From Candidatus Obscuribacter sp. (lineage in GTDB: Bacteria; Cyanobacteriota; Vampirovibrionia; Obscuribacterales; Obscuribacteraceae): a stretch of 64,000 nt of DNA. The stretch spans positions 1 to 64,000 of the forward strand of contig JADYXR010000032.1 of assembly GCA_021772095.1 (NCBI GenBank), read 5' to 3'. Positions 36,292 to 45,754 of the stretch are shown here, in pieces (position 1 is the stretch's first letter; each line of letters begins with the position of its first letter). Below the pieces are notes generated by a model. The model was not told the origin of the DNA, made no database searches, and saw only the letters and a program-made list of their open reading frames with translations. Made by a program: the position numbers and the translations under genes.

Positions 36292-36723
36292 ATGGTAAAC
36301 ACCGAAGAACAAGCAATTAGCCTTCACGAGCGCAAGGCCGAAGGCAAGCCCATTGTTTTAATAGTCGATGATAATCCAGAATACGCCAGGCTTTTTGAAT
36401 TACTGGCAGACCGCCTCGGCATCGCCGTCCATGTAGTCAATAGTTGCGCGGATGCCATAGAGGCGCTGCAACTCTACCGGTTCGACATCATTATTATGGA
36501 TTGGGTAATGCCAGACGTTGATGGACCGACGTGCACGCGAAAGATACGCATTATCGAAAAGAAGACAGACTCGCATACCGCCGTCATCGGAATCAGCGGA
36601 CACGAGAACGCGACCTATGCCGCTTGCATCGAGTCGGGCATGGACGATTATTTGAAGATCCCATTTACGCTGGAAGAATTAAACGACAAATTGACTCAGT
36701 GGCTTGAAAAAAGAGTTGAGTAA
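36292..36723 (+). CDS. Single-domain response regulator (CheY-like receiver)
   Basis: About 143 residues from the ATG at 36292 (AGAGG upstream); a TTG at 36244 would add 16 residues. A complete receiver domain is visible: acidic pair VDD at about 25-27, phospho-acceptor Asp in IIIMDWVMP at about 70, the Ser of IGISGH in place of the usual Thr/Ser, and a Lys in DYLKIPF. The last replaces the normal KP pair by KIP. There is no output domain, so it should signal by protein contact. No sensor kinase is adjacent, so its partner is unknown. It follows the 777-aa protein gene on the same strand. Confidence 0.85.
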   Translation: MVNTEEQAISLHERKAEGKPIVLIVDDNPEYARLFELLADRLGIAVHVVNSCADAIEALQLYRFDIIIMDWVMPDVDGPTCTRKIRIIEKKTDSHTAVIGISGHENATYAACIESGMDDYLKIPFTLEELNDKLTQWLEKRVE

Positions 36724-36966
36724 TCTCTTTTGCATTCGGCTAACAATTTGCATCAAAGTTTCGAACAATCGCGGCGTACAGGTCGGAGTGTAGTAACCTT
36801 TCGGGAAGGTTTTGATCTCGTGAGAATGCATTCTGATAGATTTCGATTGCAAAAATTTCAAAAAGTTTGGAATCAATAAACTCATGGATAAATGCGATCA
36901 CGCGATCACCGGCAGAATGAATCGGGAAGGATAGCGAAACGGTTGTGAATTGAGGCGACTGAACTA

Positions 36967-38802
36967 ATGATGATAAAAAACTTCCACCGGTCCTTTCTTT
37001 TACTGATGCTGATTTTCGCGTCGCCAGTTTTAGTTACCGATCCGGCGCTCGCTAACTCTGGGGAGAATGCGCATGCCTCGCCGAACGGATTAGTCTGGGA
37101 AAAGTGGGATGATAAGCTCTTCGACCGCGCCAAGCAAGAACAGAAATTCGTTCTGCTGGATTTAGAAGCGGTGTGGTGCCACTGGTGTCATGTGATGGAC
37201 GAGAAGACATACGGCGATGCTGACGTGGCGAAACTTCTCAAGAAAAAGTTCATTCTCGTAAAAGTCGATCAGGACTCGCGCCCCGACCTCAGCCATAAGT
37301 ATGAAGACTTCGGTTGGCCGGCAACAATTATCTTCAACGCGAATGGCGACGAGTTGGTAAAACGACAAGGCTATATTCCACCCGAGAGAATGCAGAAATT
37401 GCTCGCGGCGATTATCAAAGATCCCACGCCCGAAGCGGCTTCGAAAGAAGATGTAACTTTTCGCGCAGAGAGCAGCTTGAGCAAAGAAATCAAAGATGAG
37501 TTAGAGAAGAAACACGTCGATGGCTATGATACTAAATCCGGTGCCTGGGGTTTCCAACAAAAATTTCTCGATTGGGACAGTGTCGAGCATTCTATGCAAC
37601 TTGCCTTGTCGGGCGATAAAGATGCAAAAGCTCGTGTGACTGGAACCCTGGATGGCCAGCTCAACTTGCTCGACCCCGTGTGGGGTGGTGTGTATCAGTA
37701 CTCCACAGGTGGTGACTGGCAACATCCGCACTATGAAAAGATCATGCAAATGCAGGGCGAGAATCTCCGGATCTACGCGTTAGGCAGCATGCTTTATAAG
37801 GACGAGAAATACACTAAGGCGGCAAAAAGCATCGCCGACTATCTCGATAAATTTTTGACCTCACCCGACGGTGCATTCTATACCAGTCAGGATGCCGATC
37901 TCATTCCAGGTCAGCACAGTGAGGACTACTTTGGTCTGGACGACGAAGCTCGCCGCAAGCGTGGAATTCCTCGTGTTGATAAACACATTTACTCGCGTGA
38001 AAACGGGTGGGCGATCAACGGTTTCGCGCACATTTATATGGCGACCGGAGAACCGAGTTATTTGGAACGTGCGACGCGTGCTGCCGAATCGATCGTGAAA
38101 AATCGCTCTCTCACCGGCGGTGGTTACAGTCATGATGAGCGAGACAACGCTGGACCGTTCCTGGGCGACTCGCTGTCGATGGGACGAGCGTTCCTGGCGC
38201 TTTACGAAGCCACTGCCGATAAAAAGTGGTTAGACCGGGCACAAGGCTGTGCTGATTTCATAAGCAATCATTTCAACAATTATACTGGTGGCGATAAAAC
38301 CAAAGCGGCTGGTTATGTCACCGCGGATCCCGATTCAAGCAAGGTCGCTAAACCAGTTCCATTACTCGACGAAAACATCATGCTCGCTCGATTCAGTAAT
38401 TTGCTGTTTCAATACACGGGCAAACAAGAAAATCAGCAGATCGCAAAACAATGCATGCGCTACCTGTCAACGCCTGCTGTAGCGCGAACTCGAAGATTCA
38501 TGGTTGGCGGAATTCTGATTGCTGACAATCAGATTTCAACCGTTCCTTTTCATATCACCATAGTTGGTGCCAAAAAAGATCCACGAGCGCAAGAATTGTT
38601 TTCAACCGCGCTCCGCAGTCCATCAGTTTATCGTCGTATCGAATGGTACGACAAAGCGGAAGGAAGTCTGCCGAATATGGATGTCGAATATCCCGACCTT
38701 CCCAAGGCCGCAGCATTCTCGTGCGGTAATGGCGTATGCTCCACACCGGCTTACGATGCCGCTGCGCTGACCACTTTGATAGAGAAGCGTTCGAAGATGT
38801 GA
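36967..38802 (+). CDS. Secreted DUF255 thioredoxin-like protein with alpha/alpha-barrel (YyaL/SPATA20-like)
   Basis: 611 residues. An N-terminal signal sequence (about 1-30) is followed by a thioredoxin-like domain with the DUF255 signature WCHWCHVMDEKTY (CxxC Cys at 71 and 74) and GWPATIIF. Then comes a long helical repeat region (about 190-590) of the six-hairpin glycosidase-like type, with the typical phrases FLDWDSVEHSMQLAL and GAFYTSQDADL. Most family members (about 650-700 residues) are cytoplasmic; this copy carries a signal peptide, so it probably acts in the periplasm. Its activity is unknown; redox or sugar-related roles have been proposed for the family. It is convergent with the SulP gene. 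Confidence 0.85.
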   Translation: MMIKNFHRSFLLLMLIFASPVLVTDPALANSGENAHASPNGLVWEKWDDKLFDRAKQEQKFVLLDLEAVWCHWCHVMDEKTYGDADVAKLLKKKFILVKVDQDSRPDLSHKYEDFGWPATIIFNANGDELVKRQGYIPPERMQKLLAAIIKDPTPEAASKEDVTFRAESSLSKEIKDELEKKHVDGYDTKSGAWGFQQKFLDWDSVEHSMQLALSGDKDAKARVTGTLDGQLNLLDPVWGGVYQYSTGGDWQHPHYEKIMQMQGENLRIYALGSMLYKDEKYTKAAKSIADYLDKFLTSPDGAFYTSQDADLIPGQHSEDYFGLDDEARRKRGIPRVDKHIYSRENGWAINGFAHIYMATGEPSYLERATRAAESIVKNRSLTGGGYSHDERDNAGPFLGDSLSMGRAFLALYEATADKKWLDRAQGCADFISNHFNNYTGGDKTKAAGYVTADPDSSKVAKPVPLLDENIMLARFSNLLFQYTGKQENQQIAKQCMRYLSTPAVARTRRFMVGGILIADNQISTVPFHITIVGAKKDPRAQELFSTALRSPSVYRRIEWYDKAEGSLPNMDVEYPDLPKAAAFSCGNGVCSTPAYDAAALTTLIEKRSKM

Positions 38803-38838
38803 AGGGCAGAGTGCTTAAGCAATAACGCATTGACTCCG

Positions 38839-38864
38839 CTCGTTTCCGATAGAAACGGAATGAG
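38839..38864. terminator. Possible bidirectional terminator between convergent genes
   Basis: An imperfect hairpin, CTCGTTTCCG...CGGAATGAG, with one bulge and a G-T pair lies between the stop codons of the DUF255 and SulP genes. T-runs are weak, so only moderate support. Confidence 0.35.
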
Positions 38865-38922
38865 ATTATCGCGAACTGATTATCTATTTACGCCTTGATC
38901 AATAGTCTCTATTATTCGGCTC

Positions 38923-40803
38923 TTAGAACAAATCCCCTGATGGTTTTCGATCGTCCACCATCTGACCGCTTTTTGCAGAACCTGTGGCGACGATAACCTC
39001 GTTTTCTCCGGAATCGTCGGAATCTTCCGACTGCGCATCCTCTACCACGGCGACCGGTTTTGGCTCCTCTCTCGGTGTGCGGCGGCGGTCACGGAACATC
39101 GAACCCAATGTGCCCCAGTCGATTACCAGAAGCCCACCAGTGGCTTTGTGCTGCTGTTCCCAGGTCATGATCATCTCCAGCGAAGCGTGGTCGACGTAGT
39201 CGAGTTCTTCCAGGTGAATGTGGAGTTCAGTATTTGGTGGCACTGATTCAAGCGCTTCAGCAAGCTTTGGCAGATTGAGGAATGTGGCGGCTCCTCTGAG
39301 ATGAACTGCTGTTTGAGTGGCTGTTTGATTCTCGGCATTGGTCACTGTTTTGATTTCTAGATGCGAGAACATATAAACCAATTTCGCGATGGACAGTGCC
39401 ACACCGGTCATTACACCGGTGAGCAAATCGGTTGCGACGATTGCACCCATCGTGATGAAGTAAATGGCGACCTCGATTTTGTCGGCTCGGCGCAGTTCTT
39501 TGACGATTTTGAAGTTCGTCAATTTGTACCCGGTGTACACGAGCAGCGCGGCTAGCGCTGAGGTTGGAATCAATCGCAGCATGGCTGGAAAGGAGATTAC
39601 CAGTAGAAAAATCCAGAGACCATGGAAGAAGGCCGACATGCGACTCTTCGCGCCGGCTCTGATGTTGACGGAACTACGGACGATAACGCCGGTCATTGGA
39701 AGCGAGCAAAGCATCCCGCAAATTGTGTTGCCGACGCCCTGAGCGAGGAGTTCTTTGTCGTACTTCGTGCGGTTAAGTGGCTGCATTTTGTCGACTGCAA
39801 TTGCGCTCAATAGAGTCTCAGCACTGGCAAGAAGTGCCAACCCCATGGCTTCCAGTAAGATGTTCAGGTCCCAGAAGTGTCCCCAGTGAGTCGGAACTTT
39901 GACCACGGAAAACAAATTCTCGGGGAGTTCAACGTGCTTGATCGGTAAGTTGAAAATCGCTGTTAAAGCTGTAGCGAGCACAACCGCGACTAGCGACGAC
40001 GGAATCATTTTTATCTGTTTGATTGGAATCGCTTCCCATAAAATAATTACCACGATAGTCAAAACGCCGAGACAGCCAGCGATGTGAGAACTGTTGACAG
40101 CGGTTTCAGTCAGTCGATCAAACAGCGAAACCGGGATACCGGCCAGGTTTAAAAGCCCTGTCGATTTCGGTGCATCATCCAGCATTACGTGAAATTGGCT
40201 TGCGAAAATCAGGATACCGATACCGGCGAGCATGCCGTTCACGACGGCTGGTGACACGGCTCGAAACCACTGTCCCATCTTCATAATGCCCATGGCCAGC
40301 TGCATTATGCCAGCCAGAACGATAATCACCCCGAGCTTTTCGGCGCCGTGTTGTTGCAAAATCTCGTAGACGATGACGCTCAGTCCGGCGGCCGGACCGC
40401 TCACCTGAAGCGGACTGCCGGCGATCGGGGCGACGATCAGACCGCCGACGATACAGGTGATAAGACCGGTCGCAGGCGGCATGCCTGACGCAATGGAGAT
40501 ACCCATAGCCAGTGGCAGCGCCACCAGGAAGACCACAACGGAGGCCAGTAAATCCTTAAAGTAGTGTCGCCGCTTGAAGTATCTTGAGTTATAAAATTGC
40601 TTCGAAAAAATTGGCAGAGTATTCACCAGTTGCAGCTCCATAAGGGAGTAAACGCAGGTATAAACGAACTTTCCGGATGAGAAACCAGACGACTCGGTTG
40701 CGGTTTTTAAACTTGAGGTGGTTTTGATTGCGACGCTTGCACCGCGCATAGGGTCACTGAGGAACCCCTTTCGGTGGAGATGCCGCTTCAGCCGAAACTG
40801 CAA
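38923..40803 (-). CDS. SulP-family anion transporter with STAS domain
   Basis: 626 residues from a TTG start with AAGG upstream; an ATG at 40641 would remove a 54-residue polar extension not usual in the family. Ten or more membrane helices (about 80-480) carry the SulP signatures GISIASGMPPATGLITCIVGG and SPLQVSGPAAGLSVI. A cytoplasmic STAS domain follows (about 500-590, LHIHLEELDYVDHASLEMI). A Ser/Asp/Glu-rich tail ends the protein. SulP carriers move sulfate, bicarbonate or other anions across the inner membrane. No carbonic anhydrase or sulfate-assimilation gene is adjacent, so the substrate is open. Confidence 0.88.
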   Translation of the reverse strand: MQFRLKRHLHRKGFLSDPMRGASVAIKTTSSLKTATESSGFSSGKFVYTCVYSLMELQLVNTLPIFSKQFYNSRYFKRRHYFKDLLASVVVFLVALPLAMGISIASGMPPATGLITCIVGGLIVAPIAGSPLQVSGPAAGLSVIVYEILQQHGAEKLGVIIVLAGIMQLAMGIMKMGQWFRAVSPAVVNGMLAGIGILIFASQFHVMLDDAPKSTGLLNLAGIPVSLFDRLTETAVNSSHIAGCLGVLTIVVIILWEAIPIKQIKMIPSSLVAVVLATALTAIFNLPIKHVELPENLFSVVKVPTHWGHFWDLNILLEAMGLALLASAETLLSAIAVDKMQPLNRTKYDKELLAQGVGNTICGMLCSLPMTGVIVRSSVNIRAGAKSRMSAFFHGLWIFLLVISFPAMLRLIPTSALAALLVYTGYKLTNFKIVKELRRADKIEVAIYFITMGAIVATDLLTGVMTGVALSIAKLVYMFSHLEIKTVTNAENQTATQTAVHLRGAATFLNLPKLAEALESVPPNTELHIHLEELDYVDHASLEMIMTWEQQHKATGGLLVIDWGTLGSMFRDRRRTPREEPKPVAVVEDAQSEDSDDSGENEVIVATGSAKSGQMVDDRKPSGDLF

Positions 40804-40954
40804 CGTTTTGCCTTCGTCTATATGGTTTCTAAAAGCATGCGAAGATCTACGGTGAATCAGCGTTTTGCTGTCTCATCATCACAACGTGGTTCAAACGCCG
40901 GCTGTTGTAAACAGTCTGAAACAGGCGAACCGTTACGCGCAGATCAGTTTTGGT

Positions 40955-41332
40955 TTAGATCAATAGTGCCCTGTGCAGCAGCCACAGATCAGGCATTTTA
41001 TACCTGATCAGCAGGAATCGCCGAGAACACCGCAAGATAATCGGGGCGATTAGCCAGAGCGTCACCGACTGCAAAATGAACATTGGCAGCCAGCGGAACA
41101 ACTTTAGCGCCGCAGTGTTGTTATTGTTTGTGTTGTTGCGGAAACAGGCGTGATGCGCTGCTCCGCCCGCGAGGAACGGGTCCAGCGGGACGATATGATC
41201 TGGGCTGATATCCTCGTAATTGCCAATATTTTCGGGCGAAGCAAAAACGCTCATCGTGCCGAAAATCGAAATGAATTGCGTGGCAAGAAAGAAAAGCACA
41301 AGGATATAAGTTAGACGACCGCCATGGCGCAT
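40955..41332 (-). CDS. Small membrane protein of unknown function
   Basis: 125 residues with two hydrophobic segments, about 8-30 (LTYILVLFFLATQFISIFG) and 78-103 (WLPMFILQSVTLWLIAPII). A polar loop rich in Asn (RNNTNNNNT) lies between them and the C-terminus is basic. GAGG lies 11 nt before the ATG. It has no recognised family. Real coding potential is supported by the membrane-protein layout alone; an antisense frame overlapping its start was discarded. Confidence 0.55.
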   Translation of the reverse strand: MRHGGRLTYILVLFFLATQFISIFGTMSVFASPENIGNYEDISPDHIVPLDPFLAGGAAHHACFRNNTNNNNTAALKLFRWLPMFILQSVTLWLIAPIILRCSRRFLLIRYKMPDLWLLHRALLI

Positions 41333-41631
41333 ATGGAGACGTAAACCTCTAGACTGTCCACATTATTCCCTACTCGACGCCGAAATAACCTGGAGATGGG
41401 CCGATAAACAATTTCAAAATTTCGGAGCCAGGCTTTTCGAGAGTCCGACAACCAGGCGCAAGCCGGGCGTCTCGGCAACTTGAATACACCAGTTCTTGCC
41501 ACGCGCTGGGCGTAAGTTTTAAGACTCGATTCCAATAATTATCATGGCAAAACCCTTATTTGACCCCGACTCCCATGCCAAGGGTATATTGGCCTGAAAG
41601 TCTTTCTAGACTGTGCTAGCATAGCTCGCCA

Positions 41632-42654
41632 GTGGCGGGAAGATTCGAGAACTGCTTGCGACACTTTTCCATAGCAATGGTATCAACTTTGGTGGCACTA
41701 TCAAGCTGCCTATCATTTTTTGGAATCAAACCTTCAGTAGCAGCAGAATCTGGTACCGCAGAAACGCCGCCGCCAAAAAGTCCGGCAGTGGTGAAATCGT
41801 CCGCTTCGAGTTCGACGGTGAGCGCGCCTCCGAGCACTAAAACCGTAATGTCGCCGACCACGGATGGAATCTCGCTCGACAAAACGCACGCTTTATTTTC
41901 CGCGCAGCTCGAAAAATATGTCACCGAAAATGGTGTCAACTACGCTGAATGGAAACATCATCCGGAACCGCTGAAAGCATATCTTCATGCGCTCTCCAGG
42001 GTCGACAAAAGCGAATATAATCGCCTGTCCGAGAGAGAAAAATTGGTTTTTTGGATCAACGCATACAACGCCTACACGATTAAACTGGTTCTCGACAATT
42101 ATCCGATTCGCGGCACCAAGCCTTACTATCCACCCAGCAGTATCCGGCAGGTGGAGGGTTTCTGGGAAAATAATTCGATCGAATTAGCCGGACGAAAAGT
42201 AACTCTGGAGAGCATGGAGCACGACATTTTGCGCCGTGACTTTCAAGAGCCGCGCACCCACTTCGCCGTCGTGTGCGCCGCTAAAGGTTGCGCGCCGATC
42301 AACCATGTTGCCTACAGCGCCGCAAATCTCGACGAACAACTAGACCGCGCGGCGAAATTGTTTTTGAGCAGCTCAAACAATGTAAAAATTGATTTTGAGA
42401 AAAAAACGATCAGAGTCTCCTCGCTGTTCAAATGGTTTCCTCTCGACTTCGCCACAATTGTCGGCTTAGGAAAACGCTTCCCACCGCCGACCGATGACGA
42501 AATCGTCGCCTCGTTCGTTTTGTCGAAGGCGCCAGAAGCGGCAGGCAAAAATTTCGGACCGGATGACTCGAAGGGATTTAAGGTCATCTACGAGGAATAT
42601 GATTGGGGTCTCAACGACTCCAGCGCAAGCCCGCCCAAGTCACCAGGAACCTAA
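41632..42654 (+). CDS. Secreted DUF547 protein
   Basis: 340 residues from a GTG; an ATG at 41677 is an alternative start. The signal peptide is within about 1-38 (SIAMVSTLVALSSCLSFFG), followed by a Ser/Pro/Thr linker to about residue 78. The DUF547 domain spans about 85-290, with both family landmarks: FWINAYNAYTIKLVLDNYP and HFAVVCAAKGCAPI (the conserved Cys-containing strand). DUF547 proteins are secreted or membrane-linked in many bacteria, and the function is unknown; a hydrolase-like role is sometimes suspected from the conserved Asn/Cys residues. The next gene starts 10 nt after its stop with GGAG in the gap, so they form an operon with the OmpA-like gene. Confidence 0.85.
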   Translation: MAGRFENCLRHFSIAMVSTLVALSSCLSFFGIKPSVAAESGTAETPPPKSPAVVKSSASSSTVSAPPSTKTVMSPTTDGISLDKTHALFSAQLEKYVTENGVNYAEWKHHPEPLKAYLHALSRVDKSEYNRLSEREKLVFWINAYNAYTIKLVLDNYPIRGTKPYYPPSSIRQVEGFWENNSIELAGRKVTLESMEHDILRRDFQEPRTHFAVVCAAKGCAPINHVAYSAANLDEQLDRAAKLFLSSSNNVKIDFEKKTIRVSSLFKWFPLDFATIVGLGKRFPPPTDDEIVASFVLSKAPEAAGKNFGPDDSKGFKVIYEEYDWGLNDSSASPPKSPGT

Positions 42655-42664
42655 GGAGCTTATT

Positions 42665-44131
42665 TTGAAGAAAAAGGCGTTCTCGAAACAGTTCGGCTCA
42701 GAAAAGTTTTGTCTTGAAAAATCTAACTCTGAAAAGTCGCGCTCTGACCGGTCCCGCTCATGGGCGAAAGTGATGTCACTGGCAGCGGCCCTATCCATCG
42801 CAGGTTTCATAGTCCAACCAGCCGATGCCGTGACGAAAGCGCATATATTCGACAGCGCCAAGCACACGCGAATATATTTCTCAGCCGGGGCTGAAGCCTT
42901 CGCCGACGAAGCCGTTGAGTATAAAGTTGGGAAAAAGAAACCACCGCATCTCTGGGAAACGCCCGACCCTGCTCTGGGTACGCCAAATTTCAGAGATCAC
43001 GAAGGCGATAGGCTCGCGCGAAAACCATCTTTCGCTGCCCTCGGTGCTGGTGGTTCTATTACTTTGCGGTTTACGGATAACTCGGTTATTGACTTTCCTG
43101 GTCCAGATCTCTATGTGTTTGAACCTCTGGAGAACCAGAGTCCAATTAAAGTGGAAGTGTCGAGAGACGGAAAGTTTTGGATTGATCTCGGCGCCGATCT
43201 GCGCACGGCCTCTGAGATCGACATCGCCGGTAAAGGTGGCAAAAATGCGATCTATAACTTTGTGCGAATTACCGACTTAAGTGATGTTGATCCAGCGGAT
43301 CAGTGGCCAGGTGCCGATATCGACGCAGTGGGCGCGTTGAATTCAGCTTCTAAAATCTCGATTCTGGATCAGAGTTTGTGTCCTGAACTCACAGGTAAGA
43401 AAAAGGGCGCCACTGAGGGTGGTGACACGAAAGCCGTAAACATCGACGCTGATTTAAAAAGGGTGGCTGATCACTACTCCTCAGTGAACCCGAAAAAGCT
43501 CGTGGTGGAGGTTTATAGCGACTCGCATCCGGAAGGCAAAACAGATTCAACCACAGCGGTGCAATCAGCGCCAACCACTTCGGAAAGCAAAAATCCGCAC
43601 GCTAAGGCACGTTCTGAAGCAGTGAAAGCGTACTTGCTTGGTGCCGGCAAACTTCCTAAGGACCGGGTTGAAATTGACTTCTTCGATGACGCGCGTTCTA
43701 TGGCGAGAAGGGAAGTAGAGAAGGAACACGAGAGAAATAATCGTTTCGACTTCATTTTGATTCCATACGACCGTGATACCGTAATTGGTGACAAGGGTAC
43801 GTTGAAAGTGGACCAGGCTGTCGTTTTGATGGATGGGAAATGGGAATCGGATCAAGGCGAAGTCATTTTTATCCCACTCAAAGATCCAAACTCCAAAAAT
43901 GTTCTACTCACTGGTGAATGGCATGAATCGCCCGCACAGAAGGGCACCATCCAGAGTGGAACTTACGATCCGAAAACACAACAGCTCACTATTGCATACG
44001 TAAAAACCTGGAGCAATCAGAAGGGCACTGCCGAATTGAAGTTAAGCTACGATTCTGTCAGACTCAAAGGACCATGGAAAGCCGATACCGGAGCCACCGG
44101 GCAGTGGACGTTGATTCGTAAAGGTTGGTAG
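42665..44131 (+). CDS. OmpA-like domain protein with a repeat-extended signal peptide
   Basis: About 488 residues from the TTG at 42665, chosen because AAGGAG lies 6 nt upstream, directly behind the DUF547 stop. An unusually long n-region (about 1-36) consists of pentapeptide repeats (FGSEK, FCLEK, SNSEK, SRSDR). A hydrophobic signal core MSLAAALSIAGFIVQPADA follows. Then comes a beta-rich domain (about 60-220) containing FWIDLGADLR and GADIDAVGALNS, seen in some outer-surface OmpA-family proteins. An OmpA/MotB-like peptidoglycan-binding region lies at about 250-360 (KLVVEVYSDSHPEG, ARSEAVKAYLLGAG, ERNNRFDFIL). A C-terminal beta domain (about 370-488) ends the protein. Periplasmic or outer-membrane, anchored to the wall. 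Confidence 0.8.
   Translation: MKKKAFSKQFGSEKFCLEKSNSEKSRSDRSRSWAKVMSLAAALSIAGFIVQPADAVTKAHIFDSAKHTRIYFSAGAEAFADEAVEYKVGKKKPPHLWETPDPALGTPNFRDHEGDRLARKPSFAALGAGGSITLRFTDNSVIDFPGPDLYVFEPLENQSPIKVEVSRDGKFWIDLGADLRTASEIDIAGKGGKNAIYNFVRITDLSDVDPADQWPGADIDAVGALNSASKISILDQSLCPELTGKKKGATEGGDTKAVNIDADLKRVADHYSSVNPKKLVVEVYSDSHPEGKTDSTTAVQSAPTTSESKNPHAKARSEAVKAYLLGAGKLPKDRVEIDFFDDARSMARREVEKEHERNNRFDFILIPYDRDTVIGDKGTLKVDQAVVLMDGKWESDQGEVIFIPLKDPNSKNVLLTGEWHESPAQKGTIQSGTYDPKTQQLTIAYVKTWSNQKGTAELKLSYDSVRLKGPWKADTGATGQWTLIRKGW
42692..42760 (+). repeat. 15-bp coding repeats in the signal-peptide n-region
   Basis: Four full 15-bp units (ttcggctcagaaaag and variants, starting at 42692, 42707, 42722 and 42737) plus a partial fifth encode xxSEK-type pentapeptides ahead of the hydrophobic signal core of the OmpA-like protein. 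Confidence 0.75.
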
Positions 44132-44355
44132 CACGCTCGCTGGGCGCCATTCAATTGCGGGCACGTCATGTTGCAATAGCGTTGATCGGATGAAGTGAGG
44201 CGCTGCTGGTTCAGCATCGCGGCAGCGTTGCCGGAATGCAATTGCTGTTGTTTAAACCTGTCACAACTTTGACACAAACTGCAGCCATTATGGTGTAACT
44301 CCACCCCTGCGATGCGTCTCGAGCGAATCGCTGTTGCTATTTCAGGTATCATGCC

Positions 44356-45444
44356 ATGCCCCAACCTTTTGATTCCGTGCAGCCTGTCCAGGACAAGGCT
44401 GACCAGGACGCTGATAGCAAGCCGATACCGCTATACAACGACGAGATGATGAAAGGGTTCAATCCCCAGTCCGACGGCACAGTGCTGATCCACGACCTTA
44501 CCATTATTGATGCCAGAGAAAATCAGGAACCGCTCAAGAAAGGCTTTGCTGGCGAAACCACCGAGGAAACCATCCGAATTGGCGATCAAGATCGCAGTTA
44601 TCGCTTGCACGTCCCGAAAAATTATGACCCGTCGAAGCCTACTGCGCTCATGCTGGTTTATCACGGCATGTCGGATCCAAAGGATCCAGGAGATCATGGT
44701 GCAGTCGGCATCGAGAAAGTGGCAGGATTGAATGAAAAATCCGACAGCCATAATTTCATCGTCGCTTATCTTCAAGGAAACGAAAACAAAGACAATGCCT
44801 GGAACAATGGACAACGGGCGTTCAGCAAGCGGGACGACATCGGCTTCACTAAAGGTGTGATCGATGAGCTTTCCGGTAACCTCAACGTAGATCGTTCCAG
44901 GGTATTTGCAGTCGGTTTTTCGCAAGGCGAAAGTTTCGTCCATCACGCTGCAAACGATCCGCGTATGCGAGGTCAGTTTGCTGCCATTGGCGTTGTCGGC
45001 GGCTGGCTTCCAGAAAATGAACGTTTGCATCCCGACAAAGGCAACGCGCAAGCTGACGACATCTCGATGATTTCGATCAAATCCGGCAATGACAAAACCG
45101 TTCCATATGAAGGACGATTTGATTGGCCTATCCCAATCGTCGGCGACATCCTCAGAGCCAATGCCGGAATGCGTAGCGAGCCGGAAGAGTTCGAATGGTA
45201 TCGAAAACGAAACGACATTAAAACTCCCAATGAACGAACGGATATCTATGACGTCGATGATTGGAAACCCGGACAAGAACCACGACACTTAGCCGCAGAG
45301 CACACCGCCACTAACGGAAAAGGTGCCACCATCACCAGTGTCAAGGTCGACGGTTTGGGTCACGTCTGGCCTGGCGGCGTCGGCGGAGAATCCAAATACA
45401 GTGCGACGGATCGACTTCTGGAGTTCTTTAAACTGCAACGTTAG
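44356..45444 (+). CDS. PHB-depolymerase/feruloyl-esterase-like alpha/beta hydrolase
   Basis: 362 residues. An alpha/beta-hydrolase core runs from about 75 to 360: strand ALMLVYHGMSDP (oxyanion region), nucleophile elbow GFSQGES with Ser189, SGNDKTVPY with Asp246, and GLGHVWPGG with His336. The triad spacing and the GHxWPG phrase are those of the LpqC/PHB-depolymerase and acetylxylan/feruloyl esterase group. These are normally secreted; this protein shows no signal peptide and has an acidic, polar N-terminus (about 1-70). It may be cytoplasmic, for example acting on storage polyester, or exported by another route. No PHA synthase is visible. It is followed closely by a hairpin. Confidence 0.85.
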   Translation: MPQPFDSVQPVQDKADQDADSKPIPLYNDEMMKGFNPQSDGTVLIHDLTIIDARENQEPLKKGFAGETTEETIRIGDQDRSYRLHVPKNYDPSKPTALMLVYHGMSDPKDPGDHGAVGIEKVAGLNEKSDSHNFIVAYLQGNENKDNAWNNGQRAFSKRDDIGFTKGVIDELSGNLNVDRSRVFAVGFSQGESFVHHAANDPRMRGQFAAIGVVGGWLPENERLHPDKGNAQADDISMISIKSGNDKTVPYEGRFDWPIPIVGDILRANAGMRSEPEEFEWYRKRNDIKTPNERTDIYDVDDWKPGQEPRHLAAEHTATNGKGATITSVKVDGLGHVWPGGVGGESKYSATDRLLEFFKLQR

Positions 45445-45454
45445 GCAGTTTTTG
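45431..45454 (+). terminator. Likely terminator of the esterase gene
   Basis: AACTGC (45431-45436) pairs with GCAGTT (45445-45450) across an 8-nt loop that includes the TAG stop codon, and the sequence continues into TTT. The stem is short (6 bp), so support is moderate. Confidence 0.5.
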
Positions 45455-45754
45455 TCCGCGAAAAAATTGGAACGGACTTATTCGTCATGGAACGATACGG
45501 GTTCAACCTACATGCATCTAAATGTCCGGCAGAAATTTTGGCGCGCGAGCATCGCAATCTTATGCCACCATGAAAAGCAAATTGTTGGCGAATCTATCGA
45601 GTTTTTCGAGGAAAATCCCCCGGACTAGTCTGCTAAATTCCTCCAATCTAAACTGATCAGACTTTCAAAAATCTCCTGGAATCGCTATGATGCGCGGCGA
45701 AAACCCTAGATCCGTGCCGTCGCGAAACTGTTCGATCGGCACGCCGGAGATATC
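45455..45754. other. 300-bp intergenic region before the SDR gene
   Basis: No gene is supported here. It holds the promoter for the SDR/dienoyl-CoA isomerase pair. The ribosome site GGAG lies 5 nt before the SDR ATG. No strong palindrome or repeat was found. Confidence 0.55.

Noticed and set aside
44262-44300. Consensus promoter TTGACA before the esterase
   Set aside because: A TTGACA is present, but no good -10 box lies at 16-18 nt, so it is not called.
44431-45288. 285-residue antisense frame over the esterase gene
   Set aside because: The sense strand has a full catalytic triad; the antisense product shows no domain.
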